Source: Gammaproteobacteria bacterium (GTDB lineage Bacteria; Pseudomonadota; Gammaproteobacteria; HK1). Taken from it: 64,000 bases of DNA. The notes beneath the pieces were generated by a model, which saw only the letters and a program-made list of their open reading frames with translations, had not been told where the DNA came from and did no database searches. The position numbers and the translations under genes are program-made. Positions 1 through 9,001 of the stretch are shown piece by piece; within the stretch, counting starts at the first letter, position 1; each line of letters opens with the position of its first letter. Where the stretch lies: contig JAJFJV010000017.1 of NCBI GenBank assembly GCA_021773635.1, forward strand, positions 1 to 64,000, in the 5' to 3' direction.

Positions 1-2325
1 GTCGGTATCGGCAGTGGTCGCGGTGCCGTCGGCGGTATTAACCGTGACGTCCTGGCTGGCGTCGGTATTGCCGGTGCGGGTGACGGTGAACAGCAGGCCA
101 CCGCCCTCTGCCGCGGAGACGTCGGCAATGGAGAAGACGGAATCATTGTTGGTGATGGTACCGGTGGCGGTGCCGGTACCGATCACTGCCCCGGCGGTAG
201 CCCCCGACAGATTGACGCTAAAGGTCTCGTCGGCCTCCAGCACATTATCGGCGCTGGTCTGTACGGTGAAGGTCTTACTCGTGCCACTGGCGTCTGCCGA
301 AGTGAAGGTAAAGCTGTTGCTGGTAGTGGTAAAGTCATCTCCTGCTGTCGCGCTTCCGGACACAGTGCCATAACTCACCGTCTGATCCGCCTGGGCAACC
401 CCGGTACGAGTAACGGTGAAAGTGACTACACCACCCTCCGCGATACTACCGCCGGTGATGGAAAAACTCGGGGCGGCATCGTCATTCAGGATGGTAGCGG
501 TGGATGTGGGCGTACCGATCTGTGCTCCACCGGTAGCATTACTGAGATTGAGCAGGAAAGTCTCGTCCGCCTCAAAAATAGCATCCGCGTTGGTCGCCAC
601 GGTAATCGTCTGTGACAACACCCCGGGGTTAAAGGTCAGGGTTCCGGTGACTCCACCGAAAGCTGCGTCGGCTACATCGGCCGTTCCCGCACTGAAGCTG
701 AAATCCACCGTTTGCACACCGGCCGCATCAAGGGTGCGGGAGACGGTGAAGACGATATTGCCGCCCTCGCTAGTGCTGACCGCGGGCGCCACAAAACTGG
801 CGATATCGTCATCGATAATGGTGCCGGTACCAACGGCTGTCCCGAGGATCGCGCCGCCAGTGGGGTTACTCAGTGTTGCCGTGAGAGTCTCGTTGCCCTC
901 GGCCAGCATGTCCTGCGTCGTAGAGACAGTGAAGCTCTTGCTGCCTTCCCCCTGGGCAAAACTCAGGGTGCCGGCGGCCGCCGTGAAATCGGCGGCTATC
1001 GCACTTCCCGGGGCAGTAGCAAAATCGACTGTCTGTGTTCCCGCTGAATCACCGGTACGGGTAACGGTAAACAGCATGGCGCTGCCTTCCACCGCAGAAC
1101 CCGAGGAAATAGCAAAGCTGGGTACCGGATCATCGTCCAGAATGTTGCTGCTCGCCGAAGCAGTATTAATTACACCGCCAAAATCGACACCGGCAATGGT
1201 AAGACTGACCGATTCCGTCGGCTCGAAGAGAGCATCCTGGGAGCTGGTAACGGTAACGTTCTTGGAGGTCTCACCGGTGGCAAAGGTAACGCTCGTGGGT
1301 GGCAGGATGAAATCCGTGCCCGCGGTGGCGCTGCCGCCCACCCCCAGACTCACCGTTTGGGTCGGTTCAACGGTGCCGATAACCCGGGTAATGGTGAAAA
1401 CCAGCGCACCACCCTCCGTAGCGTTGGCCCCCGCACTAATGTTAAAAACCGGCGGTGCCTCATCCTCAATAATGGTGCCAAGAGATGCACCGGGAGCACC
1501 AATGACACCATCGTCCGTAGGATTACTCAGGGTAACGTTAAAGGATTCGTTGGCCTCGTAAATCGTATCCGGCAAGGTGGTGACTGTGAAAGTCTGGCTG
1601 GTTTCCCCGACAGCAAAATCCAGGGTGCCCATAATGGCGGTAAAATCGCTACCAGCGGTAGCCGAACCGGAGGTCACGGCGAAATCTACCGAGCCGGGGT
1701 CCTTGGTCTGGCCGCCACGGGTGACGGTAAAAGTGATATTCCCGGCCTCTACCGCCGAGGCACTGGAAACAGTAAAGGTCGGGGGAGCAAGCAGTCCGGC
1801 GAAAATCTCAATGTCCGCGGCATCATCGCCTTCAGGCGCTGACTCGGGAGGGGTGGCCCCGTCAGTTGATCCCACACCGCCGGGCGGCAGGAAGAAAGCA
1901 GAAAGCACCGGAGCTTCTCCGGGCGCCCCGGAAATCAGCAGCGCATCTTCCGGAAACAAACCATCCTCGGGCAGGGGTGGCAGGCCCTCGGTAGTAGGTA
2001 CCCGATAAATCCCGCCGGCCTCTTCCTCACTATCACCGGTAAATACATGAATGCCGCCTGTATCCTCAAATACGAAGGCAGGAACGGTCGCACCGGGCTC
2101 AGGTTCAGCATAGAAATGGGTCAGCCGCAGCTCGCCATCTGTGGTACGAATGACCAGCACATCGCCATCACGGACGATCTCGACATCCCGGGCGAGATCG
2201 GGGTTTACCAGGGACCAGGTTTCGCCGGGCTCTACCCGGATTCGCTCACCAGGAACGACATCGACTATGCGTTCCTCTCCCGCCGCGTTGACCACCCTCA
2301 ACTGCAATGCCATACCCTGCTCCAT
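1..2325 (-). CDS. Giant Calx-beta repeat adhesin, type I secreted (3' end outside window)
   Basis: The frame is open from an ATG at 2325 (preceded by a GGGGG run) to the window edge: 775 codons without a stop, so the C-terminus, where a type I secretion signal would lie, is missing. There is no N-terminal signal peptide. Residues 1-110 (starting MEQGMALQLR) form a distinct head; 111-180 is a Pro/Gly/Glu-rich linker. From about residue 181 there are five complete and one partial repeats of roughly 110-120 residues. Each opens with a pattern like PTFTVSSASAVEAG or PSFSITGGSIAEGG, continues with FTVTRTG, and ends in TI-(I/L/T)-(D/N)-(D/N)-(D/E). This is the Calx-beta, calcium-binding beta-sandwich pattern of large adhesins. 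It lies directly downstream of a TolC-ABC-HlyD set on the same strand, so it is very probably the cargo: a cell-surface adhesin for attachment or biofilm. Fold assignment is confident; the ligand is unknown. Confidence 0.88.
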   Translation of the reverse strand, partial: MEQGMALQLRVVNAAGEERIVDVVPGERIRVEPGETWSLVNPDLARDVEIVRDGDVLVIRTTDGELRLTHFYAEPEPGATVPAFVFEDTGGIHVFTGDSEEEAGGIYRVPTTEGLPPLPEDGLFPEDALLISGAPGEAPVLSAFFLPPGGVGSTDGATPPESAPEGDDAADIEIFAGLLAPPTFTVSSASAVEAGNITFTVTRGGQTKDPGSVDFAVTSGSATAGSDFTAIMGTLDFAVGETSQTFTVTTLPDTIYEANESFNVTLSNPTDDGVIGAPGASLGTIIEDEAPPVFNISAGANATEGGALVFTITRVIGTVEPTQTVSLGVGGSATAGTDFILPPTSVTFATGETSKNVTVTSSQDALFEPTESVSLTIAGVDFGGVINTASASSNILDDDPVPSFAISSGSAVEGSAMLFTVTRTGDSAGTQTVDFATAPGSAIAADFTAAAGTLSFAQGEGSKSFTVSTTQDMLAEGNETLTATLSNPTGGAILGTAVGTGTIIDDDIASFVAPAVSTSEGGNIVFTVSRTLDAAGVQTVDFSFSAGTADVADAAFGGVTGTLTFNPGVLSQTITVATNADAIFEADETFLLNLSNATGGAQIGTPTSTATILNDDAAPSFSITGGSIAEGGVVTFTVTRTGVAQADQTVSYGTVSGSATAGDDFTTTSNSFTFTSADASGTSKTFTVQTSADNVLEADETFSVNLSGATAGAVIGTGTATGTITNNDSVFSIADVSAAEGGGLLFTVTRTGNTDASQDVTVNTADGTATTADTD

Positions 2326-2364
2326 GCCCCCTTTTCGGGGAGCGTAAATCCGATGACCCTATAT

Positions 2365-2401
2365 AGACCTTTAACGGTCTCCGGGGCAAGCAAATCCCCG
2401 G
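2365..2401 (-). other. Paired hairpins between hlyD-like gene and adhesin
   Basis: The 211-bp gap between the HlyD-like gene and the adhesin holds two small inverted repeats side by side: CCGGGG/CCCCGG (9-nt loop) and AGACC/GGTCT (6-nt loop). Neither is followed by a T-tract in the adhesin direction, so they are not a classical terminator. They may shape or process the mRNA leader of the very long adhesin transcript. This is inference from sequence only. Confidence 0.3.
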
Positions 2402-2536
2402 TCAGGGTTCACAAAATCATTCGACCAAAAGGCCTGCCATCGTTGCCATTACCGTTCATCACCGCTGCCCTACCATTCGTCACTTCGACGCCCATCTTCC
2501 GTTCGCTTGATGGCTCCCGACCGAAATGAGGCATTG

Positions 2537-3766
2537 CTACCGCTCCCGCAGCGCATTGTGCTTCACCTTGAGCACCGGCTTCAGCAGATAATCCAGCACC
2601 GTCTTGTGCCCTGTCAGAATCTCCACACTCGCCACCATCCCGGGAATAATGGGCAGCGGTCCATCCTTGCCTTTGAGGTGCGAGCGCGCGGTGCGCACCC
2701 GAATACGATAAAAACGCTCCCGGGCCCGGCCTTCATCGGCAATGGTGTCCGCACTGATGTGTTCCAGCACCCCCTCAAGACCACCGTAAATTGAATAGTC
2801 ATAGGCGGTGATCTTGACCGTCGCCGATAAGCCCGGACGGAGAAAGGCAATATCTACCGGTCGAATCCTGGCCTCAATGAGCAACTGGTCCTCCAGCGGC
2901 ACGATCTCCATGATGTCCATTCCGGGCTGGATCACCCCGCCTACGGTGGTGAGGCGGGTATTTTTTACGGTGCCGCGCATGGGTGCGCGAATCACTGTAC
3001 GCCCGACCTGATCGGCGCGAGCAGTGTTGATCTCGGCCAAGGCCGCCAACTCACCTTCCTTCTTCGACAGCTCGCCACGCGCGTCCGCACGAAAGCTGTT
3101 ACGGCGTTCCTGAATCCGGCCACGCAGCTCGTTGACCTCACGCCGCAGGCGCAGTACTTCCACCTCGGAAACCACGCCTTTGGCGACCAACGGCGCGGTC
3201 ATGTGCAATTCATCCTCGGCAAGCCCCAGACCCCGTTCCAGGGCCGCCGTGCCCTGCTCCAATGTACGTTGCCGGGAAAGATACAGGGCCTTTTCCGCCG
3301 CCGCCGACTCGGATCCGATATCGTCCGGAAAACGTAACTTCTCCCCGCTCGCTTCAGCCCGCAGGCGGGCGATAGCAGCGCGCAAGGTCTGGTGGCGGGA
3401 CTGCCCTTCCCGATAGGCGGCACCAAAGCGGGTATCATCGATGCGCAGCAGCACCTCGCCCTTCTCAACCACATCCCCTTCCTGCACCAGCAATTGTGCG
3501 AGGATGCCTCCTTCGAGGCTCTGGATGACCTGTTCACGACTGGAGGGAATAACTTCGCCCATGCCTACAGTCACCTCGTCCAGCAATGCGCGGGATGCCC
3601 AGATATAACTGGCCACGAGAAAAGCGAGCATGAGGAATAGCGCCAGCCCGGCGAGCGGATTGGCATCGAGCATGGTCGCGGCACGGATATCGGACATATA
3701 GGCGGCATCACCGCGTGCCCGGATGCGATCGCGACGGCTAAACCCCTCGGGATTGGCCATAGCCAT
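2537..3766 (-). CDS. HlyD-family membrane fusion protein of type I secretion system
   Basis: Periplasmic adaptor linking the inner-membrane ABC exporter to the outer-membrane TolC-like channel. With the chosen start it is 409 residues, normal for HlyD/LapC proteins. A single membrane helix lies near residues 36-57 (LAGLALFLMLAFLVASYIW). A biotinyl-lipoyl half-motif follows (GGILAQLLVQEGDVVEKGEVLL), then a long coiled-coil hairpin rich in Arg/Glu/Leu (about 115-260), the second lipoyl half (RTVIRAPMRGTVKN) and a beta-barrel C-terminus. I chose the ATG at 3766 rather than the in-frame codon at 3796 because GGAGGGG lies just before it and the exporter gene stops 2 nt upstream (TAGC-ATG). The tight junction shows translational coupling with the ABC gene. 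Downstream is the adhesin. Confidence 0.93.
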   Translation of the reverse strand: MAMANPEGFSRRDRIRARGDAAYMSDIRAATMLDANPLAGLALFLMLAFLVASYIWASRALLDEVTVGMGEVIPSSREQVIQSLEGGILAQLLVQEGDVVEKGEVLLRIDDTRFGAAYREGQSRHQTLRAAIARLRAEASGEKLRFPDDIGSESAAAEKALYLSRQRTLEQGTAALERGLGLAEDELHMTAPLVAKGVVSEVEVLRLRREVNELRGRIQERRNSFRADARGELSKKEGELAALAEINTARADQVGRTVIRAPMRGTVKNTRLTTVGGVIQPGMDIMEIVPLEDQLLIEARIRPVDIAFLRPGLSATVKITAYDYSIYGGLEGVLEHISADTIADEGRARERFYRIRVRTARSHLKGKDGPLPIIPGMVASVEILTGHKTVLDYLLKPVLKVKHNALRER

Positions 3767-3767
3767 G

Positions 3768-5963
3768 CTAGGACCCCTCCCCTTGCGCCGGAACACTGGA
3801 CACCGGGCGAGTCAGGGCCTTCAGCACCTCATCCCGTGGACCATTGGCCACCACCTGCCCCTGGTCGAACACAATCACCCGCTGGGCCAGATTCACCATG
3901 GAGGGTTTGTGGGTCACCACCACGACCGTACATCCCTCAATAAACTCCTTAAAACTACGTATAAAGGCCTGTTCTGTGGTGTGATCCATGGCGCCCGTGG
4001 GTTCATCCAGCAGCAAAATGCGGGGATGCGGAAGCAGCGCGCGCGCAATTGCCACTGCCTTTGTTTGCCCCCCGGACAGACCACTACCGCCCTCGGAAAT
4101 TGGCAAATCGAGGCCCAGGGGGTGACGCCCCACAAATTCTCCCAATCCGGCCATGTTCAGCGCCTCGAGGATCGCCTTGTCATCGGCCCAAGGCATTCCC
4201 AGGGCCACGTTTTCTCGCAAGGTACCGGAAAACAACCTCGTGTCCTGTGAGACGTAGCCGATCGAACGACGCAAATCCACGGGATCGATCTGCTTAAGTT
4301 CAGTGCCATCCAGCAGTATTGACCCCTCAGCAGGCTGGTAGAGCCCCATCAGCAGCTTCAGCAGGGTACTTTTGCCAGAACCGATGCGCCCGAGTATCGC
4401 CACCCGCTCCCCGGGTGCAATCGTCAGAGAGACCTGCCGCAGGGCTACGCCTTCCTGCCCCGGATACGCAAAATCAATCCCGGCAAGTTCCAGACCGCCG
4501 GAAATTTTGGGCTGATGGAGAAAACCATGGCCGGCGGGTCGTTCCACCGGCTGGGCCATCAGGTTCTGGAGCATGAAGTAGGCCGCGCGGGCGTGCTGAT
4601 AACGGGCCAACAAACCGGCCACCTGTCCCAGTGGGGCCAGAGCGCGGCCGCTGAGGATTACGCAGGCAATTAACCCGCCCACACTGAGCTCACCGGTACT
4701 GATAATGTGTACCCCCCAGACCACCACCAGTATGGTGACGCACTGTTGGGCGAAAACCGAAAAATTTACCACTAGGGATGAGATGGACCGAGCCCGCGCC
4801 GCAGTGCGACCGGTACGGGCCGCGCAGTATTCCCAGCGCTCCTGCATCGCCCCCTCGGCGCACAGGGTCTTCAGACTCTCCAGTCCATCGACGGCCTCCA
4901 CCAGCACACCGTGTTTCTGCGCCCCTTCCTGGAGATGGCGACGCATTAACCAGGCCAGCGGAATCTGCGCCAGCAAGCCCACCAGCATTACCAGCGGCAC
5001 TGCCAGCAAGGGCACCAGATGAAGGGGGGCGGCAATGAGCGAGATCACCCAGATAAAAAAGAAGGCAAAGGGCAGGTCGGCAAGCGCGGTGAGGGTTGCC
5101 GAGGTCATAAAATCCCGCAGGCTCTCAAACTCCCGCAACTGGGCCGAGAAGGCGCCTGCCGAGGCGGGGCGGGCCTCCAGTCGTAATCCCAGGGCTTGGC
5201 GAAACAGGATTCCGCCCATGAGGAGATCCGCCTTGTTGCCGGCGATATCCAGAAAATAGCCCCGCAGGTTACGGGCGATAAATTCAAAACCGATGGCAAT
5301 GGCCGTACCCGTGGCTAGTACCACCAGGGTCTCCAGGGCATTATTTGGAACCACCCGATCGTAGACATTCATGATGAACAGCGCGGTGGCAAGCGCCAGC
5401 ACGTTGACCAGGAAGGTGGCCACCATGGCCTCAAAGTAATAGCGCTTGAAGCGCCACAGGGTGCCCCAGAACCACGAGCGCAAATTCCATGGCCCCTCAT
5501 CATCCCGGACGCCACCCGCCTCGGCTCGCGGGTGGGCAAAGATACAAAAACCGGTGTAGCGCTTCTTCAGTTCGGGCAGCGTGGTCTGCACAGAGCCGCC
5601 ACCACTTTCGGGAAAACAGGCCTCAACCCGACCTTTTTTGCCTATAGCGGTCAGGACACAGGCCTGCCCATCCTTCAACAACAGGATGGCGGGCAATACC
5701 AATGGAGAAATACGATTGAGGGATCGCTTGAGCAGACGAGAGGCATAGCCTTGCTGTTCCGCGGCGACCAACAGGAGTTCCGGTGAAAGTGCTTCCGCGC
5801 CCGCGCTGGGCAGGCCGGCACGCAATGCATTGAGAGAAATCTGCTGGCCGTTCAGTCTGGCCAGAATGCCCAGACATTCGAGCAAGGGATCATCGGGAAG
5901 CCCGGGCTTTTCCAGCCCGGAGTCTGACAGTGGCGAGGCTGTTTCGCTGGAAGTGCTCACCAT
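3768..5963 (-). CDS. Type I secretion ABC transporter, LapB/LssB-like (degenerate C39 domain)
   Basis: Inner-membrane ATP-driven exporter, 731 residues, the usual length for LapB/LssB-type permease-ATPases. Domains in order: an N-terminal C39-peptidase-like domain (about 25-150, DPLLECLGILARLNG ... PAILLLKDG), six membrane helices (about 165-440), and a nucleotide-binding domain with Walker A GRIGSGKST (525-533), signature LSGGQ (629-633) and Walker B ILLLDEPT (from 649). The N-terminal domain lacks the usual DCG catalytic context of a true C39 protease, so it probably binds the substrate without cutting it, as known for adhesin and RTX exporters. It sits between the TolC-like and HlyD-like genes on one strand. 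The substrate is inferred to be the Calx-beta protein downstream. Confidence 0.95.
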   Translation of the reverse strand: MVSTSSETASPLSDSGLEKPGLPDDPLLECLGILARLNGQQISLNALRAGLPSAGAEALSPELLLVAAEQQGYASRLLKRSLNRISPLVLPAILLLKDGQACVLTAIGKKGRVEACFPESGGGSVQTTLPELKKRYTGFCIFAHPRAEAGGVRDDEGPWNLRSWFWGTLWRFKRYYFEAMVATFLVNVLALATALFIMNVYDRVVPNNALETLVVLATGTAIAIGFEFIARNLRGYFLDIAGNKADLLMGGILFRQALGLRLEARPASAGAFSAQLREFESLRDFMTSATLTALADLPFAFFFIWVISLIAAPLHLVPLLAVPLVMLVGLLAQIPLAWLMRRHLQEGAQKHGVLVEAVDGLESLKTLCAEGAMQERWEYCAARTGRTAARARSISSLVVNFSVFAQQCVTILVVVWGVHIISTGELSVGGLIACVILSGRALAPLGQVAGLLARYQHARAAYFMLQNLMAQPVERPAGHGFLHQPKISGGLELAGIDFAYPGQEGVALRQVSLTIAPGERVAILGRIGSGKSTLLKLLMGLYQPAEGSILLDGTELKQIDPVDLRRSIGYVSQDTRLFSGTLRENVALGMPWADDKAILEALNMAGLGEFVGRHPLGLDLPISEGGSGLSGGQTKAVAIARALLPHPRILLLDEPTGAMDHTTEQAFIRSFKEFIEGCTVVVVTHKPSMVNLAQRVIVFDQGQVVANGPRDEVLKALTRPVSSVPAQGEGS

Positions 5964-6019
5964 AGCCTAGGCCTGCAGGAATCCAGAACAGCCACACGGC
6001 TGGCGGCGGCCGTTCGGAT

Positions 6020-7399
6020 TTATCTGGACGGACCCTCTATGCCGAGGGTAGAGACCAGACGGCCCTGGCTTGCGGCGACAAAATAGTGGTTGAAAAGGTC
6101 GTCAAAACGACCACTCGCCAGATTGGAGCGCGCCGCAAACAGCTCATTCTCCGCATCAAGCAAGTCCAGCAGGCTGCGCCGCCCCAGCTCATGCTGGGAA
6201 CGATAGGCCTTCAGGGTCTGAGCGCTCGCCTCAACATAAGCCGCAAGGTGAATCAGGCGCTCCTCACTGGTGGCCTTGGCGTGTAGTGATACCGTCACAT
6301 CCTCTTCCACCGCACGACGGGTATCGGCGACCCGATCCACGGCGGCAAAATGTCGATGTACCTGAGCCTGCTCACGCGCCTTGTCCGAACCACCGCGAAA
6401 CAGATTCCAGCGCCCCACCAACATCACCGAATTGGTGTTACGCACGCCTTCTACACCGGCAAGATCAGAGTCCCGGTTGGCACCCACTTCCAGGTCCAGA
6501 CGCGGCCTGAAGGCCGCCTTGGTAGCGCGCACCGCCGCCTCGGCAGCATCCTTTTCCGCTACTGCGGCTTTCAATGAAGGATTTTCCTCCAACGCGCGTG
6601 CAATGCCTTCTGCGATGGCGCTGTCCAGGGCCGCATTATCAAGCTGTCCGTCACTAATGAAATTTGGTGCCTGAAAGCCCGGGGTCAACAAGCCGCTGGG
6701 CGCCTCCCCCACAATACGCTGGTAGTTGCTCGTCACCTCACGCAAACGACCGCGCCGCGCCACCAATACACTGCGTGCCAATGCCAGCCGGCTCGATGCC
6801 TGCTGCAGATCGGCACGACGGCGGACCCCACGATCCACCCCAAGTTTTACCTTGTCCCAATTCTTTTTATGCGCGCCAAGGTTGGATTCCGCCAGCTTTA
6901 CCAGCTGCTCGCCCTTGAGCACTTCCAGATAGCTGCTGACCGCGCCCAGTGCCACCTGCTCCCAGGTTCCGCCCACGCGACCATGGGAGGCATCCAGCAA
7001 GGCTTCACGGCGTTCCACTTCGCTTTTGGTTGCGAAACCGTCATACACCATCTGACTTAAACTCAAGCCGGCCTTGCGTGCCGTCAGCGCACGATTATCC
7101 TTTCCTGCCGCGTGCAACTGTTTGATATTGCTGTATTCACGCCCAACACTGCCCGTGAGATTTACACTGGGCAGATAGCCCCCCCGAGCCTGACGAATAT
7201 CCTGACGCGCTGCACGCCGCGAGGCCTCCGCCCCCAGCACTTGCGGGTTGGTCGCCAGCGCAGTTTGTACCGCTTCTTCCAGGGTTTTGGCATAGCTGAC
7301 GGGAACAGACATCAGGCTAGCGATAGCAACACCGACCATCACCCGACTTCGCCGAGAGAAAATACGGGTGTCTACAGGGGTTTTTGGCTTCTGTTTCAT
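6020..7399 (-). CDS. TolC/LapE-family outer membrane channel
   Basis: Outer-membrane channel of the type I secretion system; first gene of the four-gene operon. 459 residues from the ATG at 7399; an upstream in-frame TTG at 7423 would add eight residues (MPLGLDVD). The chosen start gives a basic N-terminus and a clean signal peptide ending in VPVSYA before KTLEEAVQTAL, the typical first helix of outer-membrane efflux proteins. Two repeated outer-membrane-efflux modules follow, with long amphipathic helices and the family pattern YLEVLKGEQLVKLAESNL in the first half and LDLLDAENELFAARSNL in the second. The pattern matches the TolC subfamily paired with LapB/LssB exporters. The next gene starts 56 bp downstream. 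Confidence 0.93.
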   Translation of the reverse strand: MKQKPKTPVDTRIFSRRSRVMVGVAIASLMSVPVSYAKTLEEAVQTALATNPQVLGAEASRRAARQDIRQARGGYLPSVNLTGSVGREYSNIKQLHAAGKDNRALTARKAGLSLSQMVYDGFATKSEVERREALLDASHGRVGGTWEQVALGAVSSYLEVLKGEQLVKLAESNLGAHKKNWDKVKLGVDRGVRRRADLQQASSRLALARSVLVARRGRLREVTSNYQRIVGEAPSGLLTPGFQAPNFISDGQLDNAALDSAIAEGIARALEENPSLKAAVAEKDAAEAAVRATKAAFRPRLDLEVGANRDSDLAGVEGVRNTNSVMLVGRWNLFRGGSDKAREQAQVHRHFAAVDRVADTRRAVEEDVTVSLHAKATSEERLIHLAAYVEASAQTLKAYRSQHELGRRSLLDLLDAENELFAARSNLASGRFDDLFNHYFVAASQGRLVSTLGIEGPSR

Positions 7400-7837
7400 A
7401 TCCACATCCAGGCCCAACGGCAAGAGAACCCTATATTAGGGAGCCCAACGACTTGCGCCAATCCTAAGTCGCAACATCATATAAGTAAAGTATTCTCATG
7501 ATTTAACAAATAAAAGTCATAGATGGGGGATGACTTATTCATGCCGGTTACTGCACGCGACTATGGTAGCCCCCAACGGGCAAGACCGAAAGTCTTTGAT
7601 TTGTAAACTTCCGCACACCTTGGCCACATTTATTTCCGCGCTCACAAAGCATGGCCCCTCTACCTGCGCGTACCAAAACATCATTTGTTGAACACCCTGC
7701 CCTGCTCGCTGAAGGTATCAGGCGAGATAAGAGCAATGCGAGTGCAACAACCGCGGAGAACCCCTAACTCAGTGTAATTTATGAATATTGTTCGTTACCA
7801 CCGACCAGAATAGCGGCTCCCGGTTGGAAAAATCAGC
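7400..7837. other. Divergent intergenic region between secretion operon and ncg operon
   Basis: About 500 bp separate the divergent tolC-like and ncgA genes. The part near tolC is AT-rich (7480-7530) and likely holds the secretion-operon promoter, but no convincing -35/-10 pair stands out. At 7581-7598 there is a hairpin, CAAGAC/GTCTTTG with a CGAAA loop. No ORF here has coding character. The ncg promoter at the right end is listed separately. Confidence 0.4.
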
Positions 7838-7866
7838 TTGCAAAGGCCTATTTTATAAGATATAAA
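7838..7866 (+). promoter_or_regulatory. Sigma-70-type promoter of ncgABC-nirK
   Basis: TTGCAA at 7838-7843 and TATAAA at 7861-7866 are 17 bp apart, close to the sigma-70 consensus in sequence and spacing. They lie 56 bp before the ncgA start codon, which has GAGGG as ribosome binding site. The -10 element falls inside an NsrR-like palindrome, as expected of a repressed promoter. Confidence 0.5.
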
Positions 7867-7879
7867 CTGCGCCCATCTT
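7857..7879. promoter_or_regulatory. Candidate NsrR operator overlapping the ncg promoter
   Basis: Left half AAGATATAAAC and right half GCGCCCATCTT form an 11-1-11 imperfect palindrome with AAGAT/ATCTT ends. This is the length and end pattern known for the nitric-oxide-sensing repressor NsrR (AAGATGYATTT half-sites). NsrR is known to control the same operon in Nitrosomonas europaea. Only the outer bases match well, so binding is a prediction. Confidence 0.38.
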
Positions 7880-7921
7880 CAAATCTGCAGGCCACCACAA
7901 ATAAGCGAGGGAATAAAAATC

Positions 7922-9001
7922 ATGCCATCAGCCCACCCAGTGAAAAGCCTCAGCCTGGCAGTTGTTGCCGCGCTCGTGATGATTTTTGGCAATCCCTCAC
8001 ACAGCATGGCCGCCAAGCATGTCTTCGAGCTCAGCATCGATGAAATGGAGATCGAGGTTGCGCCGGGCTTTAAATACCAGGTCTTTGCCTTCAATCGCCA
8101 AGTACCTGGCCCCCTGATGCATGTGGGGGAAGGCGATGACGTGACCGTCCATGTCACCAACAACACCTCATTGCCGCACACCATTCACTGGCACGGCATC
8201 CACCAAAAAGATAACTGGCGCAATGATGGCGTCCCCGGCATTACCCAGGGCAACATCGAAGCGGGTGATACCTACACCTATAAGTGGAAAGCCGATAAAA
8301 CCGGCAGCATGTGGTACCACTGCCATGTCAACGTCAACGAGCACGTGGGCATCCGCGGTATGTGGGGACCCATCGTTGTAGATCCCAAAGAGCCCATTGC
8401 TATCGAGAAAGAGGTCACCAAGGATGTGATCATGATGCTCAGCGGTTGGCAATCAAAGTACGCCAGCAAGCTGGGTGATGGCATGGGTCCCCATGACGTC
8501 ACCGATTACTTCTCCCTGAATGGCCGCTCCTTTCCGCTAACCCAACCGTTGCGGGTCAAAAAGGGTGATGTGGTGCGCATACGCTTCTACGGGGCTGGTG
8601 GCGAATTTCACACCATGCATAGCCATGGCCACGACATGCTCATTACCCACAAGGACGGCCTGCCCATCCCCGCACCTTATCTGGTGGATACCGTGTTGTT
8701 TGGCCCGGGCGAGCGCTATGACGTCATCGTCCGCATGGATAATCCCGGATATTTCATCTTTCACGACCATGTAGACAAACACGTCACCAATAATGGCAAG
8801 TTCCCGGGCGGACCGATCACCGTGATCGAATACGACGGCGTAGAACAACTCGGCGACTATGCCTGGAAGGGCGTGAACTACGACCCCAATTTTTTCTACA
8901 GCGAATCCCTCGCCAAACCCCACGGCCTGCACAACCATGATCGCTTTATGGGTACGCCGATCGAAAAGAAAGGCCGTAAGCGCAGAAGGACCCACAAGTG
9001 A
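7922..9001 (+). CDS. ncgA: Two-domain multicopper oxidase NcgA (blue copper oxidase)
   Basis: Periplasmic copper oxidase, 359 residues, with a signal peptide ending near HSMAA. Two cupredoxin domains. The first carries HTIHWHG (His86, 89, 91) and WYHCHVNVNEH (His133, Cys134, His135, His141), that is, a type 1 site plus part of the trinuclear site. The second carries HTMHSHGHD (230-238) and FHDHVDKH (281-287) without a cysteine. One type 1 copper in domain 1 only is the type C two-domain layout. The C-terminus is basic (KKGRKRRRTHK). It is the first gene of a four-gene operon with two cytochromes c and nirK, the order known as ncgABC-nirK in Nitrosomonas, where it supports nitrite and NO handling. 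Its stop overlaps the next start (GTGA). Reaction specificity is not visible from sequence. Confidence 0.88.
   Translation: MPSAHPVKSLSLAVVAALVMIFGNPSHSMAAKHVFELSIDEMEIEVAPGFKYQVFAFNRQVPGPLMHVGEGDDVTVHVTNNTSLPHTIHWHGIHQKDNWRNDGVPGITQGNIEAGDTYTYKWKADKTGSMWYHCHVNVNEHVGIRGMWGPIVVDPKEPIAIEKEVTKDVIMMLSGWQSKYASKLGDGMGPHDVTDYFSLNGRSFPLTQPLRVKKGDVVRIRFYGAGGEFHTMHSHGHDMLITHKDGLPIPAPYLVDTVLFGPGERYDVIVRMDNPGYFIFHDHVDKHVTNNGKFPGGPITVIEYDGVEQLGDYAWKGVNYDPNFFYSESLAKPHGLHNHDRFMGTPIEKKGRKRRRTHK

Noticed and set aside
416-1561. Plus-strand ORF of 381 codons over the adhesin
   Set aside because: Shadow of the minus-strand Calx-beta reading frame; its translation is low-complexity Ala/Val/Ser with no domain, whereas the opposite frame gives clear repeats.
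7541-7620. Possible cyclic-di-GMP (GEMM) riboswitch before the secretion operon
   Set aside because: A GAAA-containing hairpin and a GGCAA stretch are present, but the conserved ACGCAAAGCC core and the second stem are not found on either strand.
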